A stretch of 64,000 nt of DNA, taken from contig QIFC01000064.1 of NCBI GenBank assembly GCA_003228685.1, positions 1 through 64,000 on the forward strand, given 5' to 3'. Positions 19,023-26,996 of the stretch are shown here, in pieces (within the stretch, counting starts at the first letter, position 1; each line of letters opens with the position of its first letter). The stretch is from Chloroflexota bacterium. GTDB taxonomy: Bacteria > Chloroflexota > Dehalococcoidia > DSTF01 > RBG-16-68-14. The position numbers were made by a program, and so were the translations under genes. The notes below the pieces were generated by a model. That model saw only the letters and a program-made list of their open reading frames with translations, was not told the DNA's origin and ran no database searches.

Positions 19023-20016
19023 TGAGAAGTACGGTTGCCCCTCTGCTTTCGAATCCAAAGTTCATGGAGAACAGCCCCTCGCCTTCAAGCCTGGACGTGA
19101 TCTCCTGCTGTCGGCCTTCTTCCGCGAACATCATGAGAAAACCTCCACCGCCCGCCCCTGCTATCTTGCCTCCAAGGGCGCCGGCAGAGCGCGCAATTTC
19201 GTAAAGGCGATCGATTTCCGGATTAGTGGCCCCCAGCGATGCGCGCTTCTTTGCTTCCCAGGCCTGATCGAGGAAGCAGCCGAACTCATCCAGCTTCCCC
19301 GCCTGGAGCAACTCTTGCGCCTGGTATGCTTGCGCCTTGATTTCGTGCAGCGCCTCCAGCGTCTCCTCATCGTCGCCCAGTATCTGCGCTCGCTGGTCCG
19401 AGAGAATCGAGGATGAATTGCGAGCCGTCCCGGTGAAGAACAGCAGTACGCGGCGCTCCAGCTCCAGCAAGAGCGGGAGAGGCAGATCAAGAGGCTTCAC
19501 CTGCACCGAACCGTCCTTGAACTCGACTAGGTTGAGACCGCCGAACGCAGCCGCGTACTGGTCTTGCTTGCCGCCAGGCTGGGCGAGCTGGCCAATTTCT
19601 ACTTCGCACGCGATCTCCGCGACGCTGGGCGCATCCGCAGGCTGCCCCACGGACGTGGCCAGCGCCTTCACAAGCGCCACGGTTACGGCTCCTGAGGAAC
19701 CTAGCCCCGTTCCTGGGGGAATTTCGGACGCGAGGAAGATCGACAACCCTTCGTAGACGCGGAACCGATCCAGAACTGCCTTCGGCAAGCGAAGATCATC
19801 ATCGTCTTCGGAGAGTGCCATTTCGGAATGGCGGAAGAAGGTGCGGTAATCCGCGGAGAACACTTCAACAGCTCCCTCAGCATGGCTAAGAATGACGTAG
19901 AAGTGTTTGTTGATAGCGGTACTCAGAACAGCCCCACCAAAACGCTGATAGTAGGCTGGCAAGTCTGTGCCGCCACCAAAAAAGCTGATGCGGACGGGTG
20001 CGCGGGCGATCAGCAT
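19003..20016 (-). CDS. hddA: D-glycero-alpha-D-manno-heptose 7-phosphate kinase
   Basis: This 337-residue GHMP-family kinase opens with ARAPVRISFFGGGTDLPAYY, characteristic of HddA and fucokinase-like sugar kinases. The ATP-binding PPGTGLGSSGAVTVAL lies at about residues 100-115, and GAGGGGFLMMF is the C-terminal motif 3. In the GDP-heptose route it phosphorylates heptose 7-phosphate at C1. It lies two bases after the HddC-GmhA fusion and slightly overlaps the degenerate transferase gene. Neighbouring GmhA, GmhB and HddC functions make this assignment stronger than the family alone would. Confidence 0.88.
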   Translation of the reverse strand: MLIARAPVRISFFGGGTDLPAYYQRFGGAVLSTAINKHFYVILSHAEGAVEVFSADYRTFFRHSEMALSEDDDDLRLPKAVLDRFRVYEGLSIFLASEIPPGTGLGSSGAVTVALVKALATSVGQPADAPSVAEIACEVEIGQLAQPGGKQDQYAAAFGGLNLVEFKDGSVQVKPLDLPLPLLLELERRVLLFFTGTARNSSSILSDQRAQILGDDEETLEALHEIKAQAYQAQELLQAGKLDEFGCFLDQAWEAKKRASLGATNPEIDRLYEIARSAGALGGKIAGAGGGGFLMMFAEEGRQQEITSRLEGEGLFSMNFGFESRGATVLLNALATT

Positions 20017-20018
20017 GT

Positions 20019-21416
20019 CTACGCCGCCTGCCTCTCTTCACCAACGCCGGCCGCTTCAAGCGTGTGGCTGGTCTCTTGAGCCAGCTCAGCGTCATCTGCA
20101 GCTTCCGCCGCCATACGAATCTCGGTCGCCAGGAGATGGCCGAGCAGCAGTTGGATGTCCTCCACCGGACCGTACTCGTCGCTCGGAACCACAACGGCAA
20201 CGTCAGCTAGCTCCGCGAGCTGCCCACCGCCAAATCCGACAAAGCCGGCGACTGAAGCGCCGTGCCTACGCGCAGCGTTGACGGCGGCAATAATGTTGGG
20301 TGATCGGCCGCTTGCGGAGATCGCGATGAGCAGATCACCCGGCTCAACCATCTGCTCCATCTGCAGCTGAAACGCCGACTCGAAGCCTACATCGTTTGAC
20401 CATGCCGTGAGCGCCGGCACATTGTCGGTAAGCGAACGGCACCGCAGCGGCGGCCCGGAGGAGACGGAGGCGGCCCTCGTTAGATCCGCGGCCATATGAC
20501 TTGCAGTCGACGAACTCCCGCCGTTCCCCGCAATGAAGACTTGACTTCCCCGTGCCCGGACATCGAGGAGCAATTCAGCGACCCGCGCGATGGCATGTTG
20601 ATCCAGCCCGGCGATGGCTTCTTGAACCGAGGCGAGATACCGGCCAGCGACGGCGCCGATCTTGGTCCGGCGCGGCTCTCGGCCCGCCTCCATGCGCAGC
20701 CAGTCCTCGGCCAGCCTGAGCCGTTCAGCCGAGCCGACGTCCCAGAACACCGCGTCAGAACGGAAGCCGGCCAGCCCACCGCCGTTCCCGGCAAGCTCCG
20801 GGAATACATCCTTGCCAAAGTCTTGGTGAGCCTCCCTTCTGATCCGTTGCAGCAATGCCGGCTCCATCACGTAGATCCCTGCGTTCGCCCAGGCGTCCAC
20901 TGTGGATCCGTTAGGTGGCTTTTCGATGAAACTGGTGACCCAGCCATCCTCGTCTTGTTGAACAACGCCGCAGCGTGTGAGATCCTCCGGCTGGTAGAGA
21001 GCGATGGTTGCCATGGCGCCACAATCGCGATGGTGTGCCAGCAGCGAGCCCAGATCCAACCGAGTCAGGACATCACCGTAGACAACGTAGAACGGTCCGT
21101 CCTTGAAAAACTTCTCCAGTTCTTTCACTCCGCCAGCCGTACCCAGCAGTTGCGGTTCGAACGAGTAGGTAAGGCTGACGCCGAAGCGAGCCCCGTCACC
21201 AAAGTGTTCCGTGATGGCGTCAGCGTGCGCATGCAGGTTCACTGCAATTTCGCGTACGCCATGTTCGCGCAGGAGTTCGATGTTGTATTCCAGAAGCGGT
21301 CGACCGTCCACGGGGACCATCGCCTTCGGCATCCGGTTGGTCAGAGGCCGCAGCCTGGTTCCCTTGCCGGCCGCCAGGATCATCGCTTTGGGAGCACGGT
21401 GATTCCGGCCGTTCAT
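20019..21416 (-). CDS. Heptose-1-phosphate guanylyltransferase fused to phosphoheptose isomerase (HddC-GmhA)
   Basis: This 465-residue two-domain protein starts with a nucleotidyltransferase (about residues 1-235): AMILAAGKGTRLRPLTNRMPKA binds the NTP and YGDVLTRLD the metal. The second half (about 255-440) is a SIS-domain sugar isomerase of the GmhA type: FIAGNGGSSSTASHMAADL holds the phosphosugar and ISASGRSPNI is the second phosphate loop. GmhA makes heptose 7-phosphate from sedoheptulose 7-phosphate, while HddC makes GDP-heptose, so the fusion joins the first and last steps of the pathway. The start overlaps the gmhB stop by ATGA. GDP rather than ADP specificity is inferred from the presence of hddA. 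Confidence 0.88.
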   Translation of the reverse strand: MNGRNHRAPKAMILAAGKGTRLRPLTNRMPKAMVPVDGRPLLEYNIELLREHGVREIAVNLHAHADAITEHFGDGARFGVSLTYSFEPQLLGTAGGVKELEKFFKDGPFYVVYGDVLTRLDLGSLLAHHRDCGAMATIALYQPEDLTRCGVVQQDEDGWVTSFIEKPPNGSTVDAWANAGIYVMEPALLQRIRREAHQDFGKDVFPELAGNGGGLAGFRSDAVFWDVGSAERLRLAEDWLRMEAGREPRRTKIGAVAGRYLASVQEAIAGLDQHAIARVAELLLDVRARGSQVFIAGNGGSSSTASHMAADLTRAASVSSGPPLRCRSLTDNVPALTAWSNDVGFESAFQLQMEQMVEPGDLLIAISASGRSPNIIAAVNAARRHGASVAGFVGFGGGQLAELADVAVVVPSDEYGPVEDIQLLLGHLLATEIRMAAEAADDAELAQETSHTLEAAGVGEERQAA

Positions 21417-22075
21417 CCTGCTTGCCTTTCTGCGCGCGCCTCAACGACTGCGCCTTCCTGTTCGAGAATCCACCGGGAGGCTTCGGCGATGGTATCGGCA
21501 AGCCCGTCCACCTGTCCCGCAAGGGCGGGTTGCTGGGCAAGCGATGCCGCGCCGAGGCCACTGCGAACAAGCACGAACGTCATGCCAAGCCGGCGAGCGG
21601 CGCCGAGATCGCTCGGTGTGTCGCCGACGAAGTAACTCTCTGATAGCTTCAGGTTCAGCCTCGCTGCCACGTCATGAAAGAGGCCGGACTCGGGCTTTCT
21701 GCACAGGCACTCGTCTTCTGGCGTATGCGGACAGTGGACAACGAGATCGATCCGGCCGCCGGCGAGCTCGACCCGCGCCACCATGCGCCGATGAATTTCG
21801 GCTAGACCATCCGCGCTCAGCAATCCTCGCCCCACGGCGGACTGATTGGTCGCAACAACGATCGGCAAATCGAGCAGCGTGAGCCGGCGTATCGCCTCGA
21901 GCGCGCCCGGAAGAAACTGAAATGCGGTCCAACCGGTTACATGGCCGGGCCGCAGTGCGTTAATGACGCCGTCGCGGTCCAGGAATATGGCTCCTCTCTC
22001 CTGGGGTGGTGAAGCAATCAGCGGGGTCAGGTGTACTGCCGCACGCATGGGCCTTATCGTCTCCGAGTACTTCAT
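21413..22075 (-). CDS. gmhB: D-glycero-D-manno-heptose 1,7-bisphosphate 7-phosphatase
   Basis: This 220-residue HAD-IIIA phosphatase has the nucleophile motif FLDRDGVIN (about residues 31-39), ATNQSAVGRG as motif II, and CPHTPEDECLCRKP. That last stretch supplies the zinc-binding His/Cys loop diagnostic of GmhB/HisB-N proteins. YFVGDTPSDLGAA provides the metal-binding Asp residues. It removes the C7 phosphate in the GDP-heptose pathway. The ATG at 22075 overlaps the DUF4012 gene stop by four bases, so the longer frame is not used. Confidence 0.9.
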   Translation of the reverse strand: MKYSETIRPMRAAVHLTPLIASPPQERGAIFLDRDGVINALRPGHVTGWTAFQFLPGALEAIRRLTLLDLPIVVATNQSAVGRGLLSADGLAEIHRRMVARVELAGGRIDLVVHCPHTPEDECLCRKPESGLFHDVAARLNLKLSESYFVGDTPSDLGAARRLGMTFVLVRSGLGAASLAQQPALAGQVDGLADTIAEASRWILEQEGAVVEARAERQAG

Positions 22076-24036
22076 GAGCGGCGACTCAGTTCGAATTCCA
22101 GCGACCAATCTCGGTCGAGTACGAATTCAAGCTCCGCGTCCACCCTAAAGACGTCCCCGTTCCCCACTGCGGACGTGATCTCCATCCGTTCTGGTGGCAC
22201 CACCGTCAGCGTGACTGGCAAGGGCTGCTGGCCTGGCTGTTTCGACAACTCAAGCTTGTACTGCCATGTGTCGCTCCTCGTCCCGACGGCTGCGGGCACG
22301 ATATACTCGAACACCAGCCGCTGTTGCGTATCCCGAGGGAGGGCGAAGAAGCGACCGAAGACCGTTAGGCCCAACTCGTCTCCGAACTCCTCCAGCCCTA
22401 TCTCATGACGCTCGTCGCGCACCGAAACGATGCGGCTTCCCTCCGGCACAAACAGTCGCAGGTAGCCACCATACAGTCCGTCCAACATCAACTTCCGCAC
22501 CAGTTCTGGGTCCCGTCCCTCCACCCACGGTGCGAGGTTGTTGGTGTAGTCAACGGTCACAAAGGTCCGCGCCGAGCCGGCATTGCTGAGACGCACCTCG
22601 ATGTCGATCGTCTGCTCCAGCACGACGTTTAGTTTTGTGCTGTTCACGCTGGCGTCGACCAGCATGAGGAAGTCGCCGGAGGAGTCGTTCACCTCACCGT
22701 CCCACCCAAACTCCCGAATAAGCTCCTGCTGCCCGGAATCGTGGGAAAAGAGGAGCAGGTCCTTCTTATTGCCAAGGTCCTGGATGGCATCGACGAGCGG
22801 CGACCACATCCCCGGCGCCGGCCGGAGCACGCGCTTCAGCACCTCGTCAGCGAGCAGCGCCACGAACTCCTTGCGGTCTCCCTTCGGCTCGAAGGGGACA
22901 CGAGTGTGTTCCTCGGTCAGGTCGAAGGCGTTCTCGCTCGTGACCGTGACTCCGTAGTCATCGACCGTCACCGGTCCGGTCACACCAAGCAACCGTTCCA
23001 GCGTGCTTACATTGATCCCAATCACGCCATCGACCGGGAAGCCTCCGCCAAGTTCAAAAAAGCGTTGAGCCTGCCTGGCAGATGTGGGGAAATCCGGAGA
23101 CCAATTTGAGACGTCCAGATTCCAGGTGAAGTCCTTGAGTAGGTACTGCTGAAGCGGCGCCGGCGGCTCCACATACGTATCGCTGCTGAGCCTCCACCGG
23201 CGGCTAAACTCGACGGCATCCTCAAACTCGAGGTCTTCGATCCGGCCATTCTCCACGCGCATGGTGCCGATCACGGACACCAGCCCACCCGTGGGCAGCA
23301 GTTCCGCATTGTTGTGCGCCAGGATCAGGTATGTCTTCGGCCCCGAGAAGCCAAGGAACTCCGGCACGAACGCTCGAGCCCGCCGATAGGTGGCAACGAA
23401 TTCGTCCAACGTCTCTCGGCCTGCATCGAGTTCACCGACCGCCGACCGCACGGAAGGCAGCAGCCCCCCATCGCCGATCTCCTCGCGGAGGGCGTCGACG
23501 GCGGCCAATCGCCTTTCGATGGCCGCAACGTGCGGATCTGTGCGCTCAAAGATCGTCATGGTTCTCTCGGGCAGCGTCCCTTGCTCCTGCGTTCGAATCT
23601 CCGCAAACTCCTCGGCTGCGCTCACACCCTCCACGCCGATTCCGGCAGCCTCCTCGCCTATTTCTGCCAGGCTGGCAACGGTCTGTACTTGGCCTCCGAT
23701 AATCGGCAGGCGCCCAAGGGCCCACACAATGGGGTCATGTCGTAGGGCCGAGCGTGCTGAGGCGAACTTCTCTTCCGCCGCTTCAAAGTCCTCCCTTGCC
23801 ACGACGAGTTCCTCTTCTGTCGCGTCAAGCCGCTTCGTCTCCAGCAAGTCCTGTCCCGATCGCACCAACTCCTGCGCCCTATTAACCTCGCGAACGATTC
23901 CCACAGCGCGGTACGACTCGACACCCCCGACGATCGCCAGCGCTAACAGCGCCAACAACAGGAAGTGACGGCCACGTAGCCTTCCCCGCAGCCTCGTCGC
24001 GACAGACAGAACGCTAGATGGAAGCTTGCTCTTCAT
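22072..24036 (-). CDS. DUF4012 membrane-anchored protein
   Basis: This 654-residue protein has one N-terminal membrane helix (HFLLLALLALAIVGGVESY, about residues 24-42), a coiled-coil region (about 45-110) and a large extracytoplasmic part. Central features such as YLILAHNNAELLPTGGLVS and NWSPDFPTSARQAQRFFE match DUF4012, a family of unknown biochemical role often seen next to polysaccharide genes in Actinobacteria and Chloroflexota. It sits between the anchored surface protein and gmhB, coupled to the latter by ATGA. LytR-CpsA-like glycan attachment has been discussed for similar architectures, but I see no catalytic signature and call no activity. Confidence 0.8.
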   Translation of the reverse strand: MKSKLPSSVLSVATRLRGRLRGRHFLLLALLALAIVGGVESYRAVGIVREVNRAQELVRSGQDLLETKRLDATEEELVVAREDFEAAEEKFASARSALRHDPIVWALGRLPIIGGQVQTVASLAEIGEEAAGIGVEGVSAAEEFAEIRTQEQGTLPERTMTIFERTDPHVAAIERRLAAVDALREEIGDGGLLPSVRSAVGELDAGRETLDEFVATYRRARAFVPEFLGFSGPKTYLILAHNNAELLPTGGLVSVIGTMRVENGRIEDLEFEDAVEFSRRWRLSSDTYVEPPAPLQQYLLKDFTWNLDVSNWSPDFPTSARQAQRFFELGGGFPVDGVIGINVSTLERLLGVTGPVTVDDYGVTVTSENAFDLTEEHTRVPFEPKGDRKEFVALLADEVLKRVLRPAPGMWSPLVDAIQDLGNKKDLLLFSHDSGQQELIREFGWDGEVNDSSGDFLMLVDASVNSTKLNVVLEQTIDIEVRLSNAGSARTFVTVDYTNNLAPWVEGRDPELVRKLMLDGLYGGYLRLFVPEGSRIVSVRDERHEIGLEEFGDELGLTVFGRFFALPRDTQQRLVFEYIVPAAVGTRSDTWQYKLELSKQPGQQPLPVTLTVVPPERMEITSAVGNGDVFRVDAELEFVLDRDWSLEFELSRRS

Positions 24037-24129
24037 CTTTGATCCTCATTCATCCCGCGTGGTCGCCATGGTGCCGCCCGGCGCGTTCGCCCGGTTGGCT
24101 CGCGACGCCGGCCGTCCTTGTTTCTCCAG

Positions 24130-24693
24130 CTATGCCGTGCGCCTGATCGCGCCAGACGCCAGCAAAACGGCACCGGCGGCCGCAAGAGCGATCGCCAACT
24201 GGGCGAACCATGATCCGGCGCCGCCGCTTGCTACGCCCATGCCAGTATTCGGCAGGCTAGCGGGCGGCGATGCGGGCCCGATGGCTCCCGCAACGACAAC
24301 CGTGCCACTTGCAGAGAGAACTTCACTAGAGCCGGGCCCCACAGGGCAGACAGCAGTGACGACCACGTTACCCAGGCTGCCGCCGACGTTGAGAGATCCC
24401 GTAATTCCGCCGTTCGCGTCCGTCTCAGCGCTGTTCTGAGTGACGCTGGCGTCGGAGCCCGGCTGACCGGTAATACTCATCGTGCAGGTCGCGTTGGCCA
24501 CCGGGTTCCCGGCGGCATCTAGCACGATCAGCGTCAGCGCCACACCTTGGCCGGGCGCTACGGTAGTATTCGCTACCTCGAATGCCACGCTCCCATTGGG
24601 GGGCGGGTAGTCGGCGAGAGCTGTGCGGGAGAAGGCTCCGGCCAACAGCATCGTCACGACAGCTAGGACGCCAAATGCAATTTTGATCTTCAT
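24130..24693 (-). CDS. LPNTG-anchored surface protein with one Ig-like domain
   Basis: This 187-residue precursor starts with a signal peptide (MKIKIAFGVLAVVTMLLAGA..., predicted cleavage after ALA near residue 27). A single bacterial Ig-like (Big_1-type) domain covers about residues 30-130: an APGQGVALTLIVLDAAGNPV strand and a NVVVTAVC ending. The C-terminus has LPNTG, then a hydrophobic helix and RRTA, which is the layout of a sortase sorting signal. Ribosome binding site AAGGAG is 7 bases upstream. No sortase is in the window. As part of the glycan locus it may be the protein carrier or a surface partner of the polysaccharide. Confidence 0.75.
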   Translation of the reverse strand: MKIKIAFGVLAVVTMLLAGAFSRTALADYPPPNGSVAFEVANTTVAPGQGVALTLIVLDAAGNPVANATCTMSITGQPGSDASVTQNSAETDANGGITGSLNVGGSLGNVVVTAVCPVGPGSSEVLSASGTVVVAGAIGPASPPASLPNTGMGVASGGAGSWFAQLAIALAAAGAVLLASGAIRRTA

Positions 24694-24791
24694 GTTTGAT
24701 CTCCTTTGTCCTGTTTTGTCACCATATTCCTGCCGGCGCGTCCGCCTCCCTGGCCTGCTACGCCGGCGTTCGTCTCTTTCTCCATAAGCAT
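24690..24791 (-). CDS. Possible 33-codon leader ORF coupled to the surface protein gene
   Basis: An ATG-initiated frame of 33 codons, rich in Gly, Lys and Gln and without a membrane segment, ends in a TGA that overlaps the ATG of the LPNTG protein by four bases. A GAGGG box precedes it. The overlap matches the coupling seen throughout this locus, but no homologue or motif is recognised, so it may be fortuitous. Confidence 0.3.
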   Translation of the reverse strand: MLMEKETNAGVAGQGGGRAGRNMVTKQDKGDQT

Positions 24792-24822
24792 CACCCTCTG
24801 ATGATTAGCCGGCAGATCACAG

Positions 24823-26292
24823 TTAGGCTGCCTCAGCCTTCTCTTTCGCGTCACCGCTCGCGGGTCCGAGGAATGGTTCCTCCGAGTTGGATGACTGCGG
24901 CTTCGTATTCGAACTTGAACCGCCAGTCGCGGCGGCGGAAGAGTAGTAGTAGTGGTCGTAAGAGTGGTCACTCTTCCTTACTTTGTTCAGAACGACGCCG
25001 AGGACGGTTGCGTTGGCGGTGGTCAACGCCTGGAGCGCCTTTCTGACCGCCCCGGCCCGCGTCCGGCCGCTGTCTATGACCAGGATGGTGGCGTCCGCTT
25101 TGGCGGCTAGGATGCGCGCATCGGCGACCACCAGCACGGGCGGACTGTCCAGAACCACCAGATCGACATCTCGCTTGAGCCGCTCCAGCAGGGCATCGAA
25201 GCCCTCCCAGTCCAGCAGCTCAGCTGGGTTGGGGGGCAACGGACCGCTGGTCATCAGGCGGAGGGTGGCGTACGGAGCTGGCCGGAACACGTCGCCGAGA
25301 ATCGGTGTGTCCTTGAGAAGCGCGGTGGTTAGGCCAACACGATTCTCTAATCCAAAGGCTTCGTGAAGAGAGGGCCGGCGCAGGTCCGCGTCCACCAGGG
25401 CCACCTTCTTGCCGGTCTCGGCGACTGCGGCCGCAAGATTCGCGGCCGTTGTCGACTTGCCTTCGCTGGCGTTCGCACTCGTTACCAGCAGGACTTGCAT
25501 GGACTTACCCAATGTGCTGAAACGCACGTTGGTTCGGAGCATGCCATACGCTTCCCTTTCTGTTGCGCGTTCACCGCGCTTGACCAGGTGGATTTCATCC
25601 TTTTGACTGGACCACCGCCCTACTTCGCCCAAGATCGCCAGGCCGGCCACGGCCCTGACGTCGTCCGGTGTTTTCACGGTATCGTCGAGATATTCCAACA
25701 CTAGAGCGAGGACACCACTGAGAATGAAGCCGACCGCGACGGCCAGTAAGACATTCAGGCGCAGGTTAGGAGAGATCGGGAAGTTGGGGAGTTCAGCGCT
25801 TTCGACGATACTCACCGTGCCCGAGCGCGTTAGGGAAAGCGCGTTTTGCTGTGCCACGAATGTTGTAGCGACAGTGTCTGCAAGCCGAGTGGCCTGATCC
25901 GGGTCTTGATCCGTAATCGAGACCGTTAGCAACTGTGTATCGCGGGTGATGCTCACGTCGAGATTCTTGCGGAGGTCATCCACGGTCAACTCAGGAAACT
26001 CGCCCTCGGAGAGCACGCCGTCAAGCACCGGTCGTTGGGTAATCAGCTCACCATAGGTCTTGGTGAGGCGCTCGCTGGCGAGGATGTCGTTATAGACGAC
26101 CGTGCCGGGCTGCTGAGTGAGATCGACAAGAAGCGTCGCTGAAGCGCTGTACGTCGGCGTGATCGTCCTCGTTACCAAATACGCGGCGACGCCCGCGATC
26201 ACGGCTCCTGCGATAAGCAGCCACCACCACCGCCTTAACATGGCAAGGTACCCAGACAGTTCTGTACGGCTCTCAGGGGTTTGTCGGGCCAA
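24823..26292 (-). CDS. Wzc-like polysaccharide co-polymerase/BY-kinase
   Basis: This 489-residue fusion joins a Wzz chain-length domain to a bacterial tyrosine kinase. Two membrane helices (about residues 25-43 and 180-200) flank the periplasmic domain. The kinase has Walker A SANASEGKSTTAANLA, Walker A' VALVDADLRRPS and Walker B VDLVVLDSPPVL. A C-terminal tyrosine cluster (YDHYYYSS) is the autophosphorylation tail. It sets chain length and export of the polysaccharide. The start is TTG: AAGGAGG lies exactly six bases upstream and no better start exists. It is the first gene of the 21-kb locus and carries a 0.7-kb leader or promoter region. No cognate Wzb phosphatase is adjacent; the phosphatase at 4328-4831 is a distant candidate. 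Confidence 0.93.
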   Translation of the reverse strand: MARQTPESRTELSGYLAMLRRWWWLLIAGAVIAGVAAYLVTRTITPTYSASATLLVDLTQQPGTVVYNDILASERLTKTYGELITQRPVLDGVLSEGEFPELTVDDLRKNLDVSITRDTQLLTVSITDQDPDQATRLADTVATTFVAQQNALSLTRSGTVSIVESAELPNFPISPNLRLNVLLAVAVGFILSGVLALVLEYLDDTVKTPDDVRAVAGLAILGEVGRWSSQKDEIHLVKRGERATEREAYGMLRTNVRFSTLGKSMQVLLVTSANASEGKSTTAANLAAAVAETGKKVALVDADLRRPSLHEAFGLENRVGLTTALLKDTPILGDVFRPAPYATLRLMTSGPLPPNPAELLDWEGFDALLERLKRDVDLVVLDSPPVLVVADARILAAKADATILVIDSGRTRAGAVRKALQALTTANATVLGVVLNKVRKSDHSYDHYYYSSAAATGGSSSNTKPQSSNSEEPFLGPASGDAKEKAEAA

Positions 26293-26996
26293 GATCTGCC
26301 TCCTTGCTACCGAAGCTGTCTCGCATCCTCAGAGAGACTTCCGCGATTCATCGCTGAGCAACCTTGCAGACCGCCGCCAATCAGCGGCGGTGGCTGCTCC
26401 ATACAGTCACTATCGAGTACTGAGGCAGCGGATAGTATCATGGATATCCCCAATTCCAGGTGGCCTGCCCCTGAAAGCGCGCTTAGTCGTTCGTGACATC
26501 GAACGGCTACTCTCGCATGCCTGTACCGGTTCCGCATCGGTCCTACGTCGAAGATTCTGAGTCTGATGGGTTAACAATCAGGCCAGAACCCGATGTCTTC
26601 CAAGCCAATCCCAACACCGTGAGCGATCGCGTAGCTGCCATTCTGTTTTGTATGGGCGCTTCCGCTCGTGCCGAAGCCGGCACCCACAGGCCATCAAGCA
26701 TGGCTTGCTCAGCCAGTTGCGCGAATCTCCGCCATAGCCAACATCCATAACTACTATCAACCATGCTTCGGCTGCCAACTACGCCAGCTGGCATAGGTAT
26801 TCATAGGCAACTAGGTTCCAGGCACTGAGCAATCGGTATAGCCAGGCCCCTGTCCCCTGACGGATACTAGGGGCGCTAAGGCCGTCAGTCTGAGATTGCT
26901 CATCGCAATTAGGGCCGAATGGCAGTGCGTATCTGACGGCCGGGGCACAAAGTGGCTGAGCGAGAGCCTATTTGAGAGCGGTTAAGGAGATGCCGT
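26293..26996. other. Non-coding regulatory region between wzc and the LuxR regulator
   Basis: About 700 bases separate two divergent genes. I see no convincing gene. It holds a hairpin with 8-base arms (26370-26391, ACCGCCGC/GCGGCGGT) that would lie in the wzc leader, a 10-base palindrome GCCAGCTGGC (26783-26792), and three CTGACGG elements near the regulator. Short frames here lack ribosome binding sites. Promoters for both transcripts probably lie inside, but none has clear consensus hexamers. Confidence 0.5.
26857..26941. promoter_or_regulatory. Three CTGACGG elements, operator-like
   Basis: CTGACGG occurs at 26857-26863 and 26933-26939, with its complement at 26882-26888. The last two extend to a 9-base inverted repeat (GGCCGTCAG/CTGACGGCC) spaced 44 bases apart. 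They lie 55-140 bases upstream of the LuxR-type gene and could bind that regulator or another. Confidence 0.35.

Noticed and set aside
24690-24971. 93-codon version of the leader frame beginning inside wzc
   Set aside because: The first two thirds are antisense-like, low-complexity Thr/Arg in another frame of wzc; only the final 33 codons are considered.
26543-26794. Small minus-strand frame that faintly resembled a transposase fragment
   Set aside because: No ribosome binding site, no recognisable catalytic residues and no terminal repeats.
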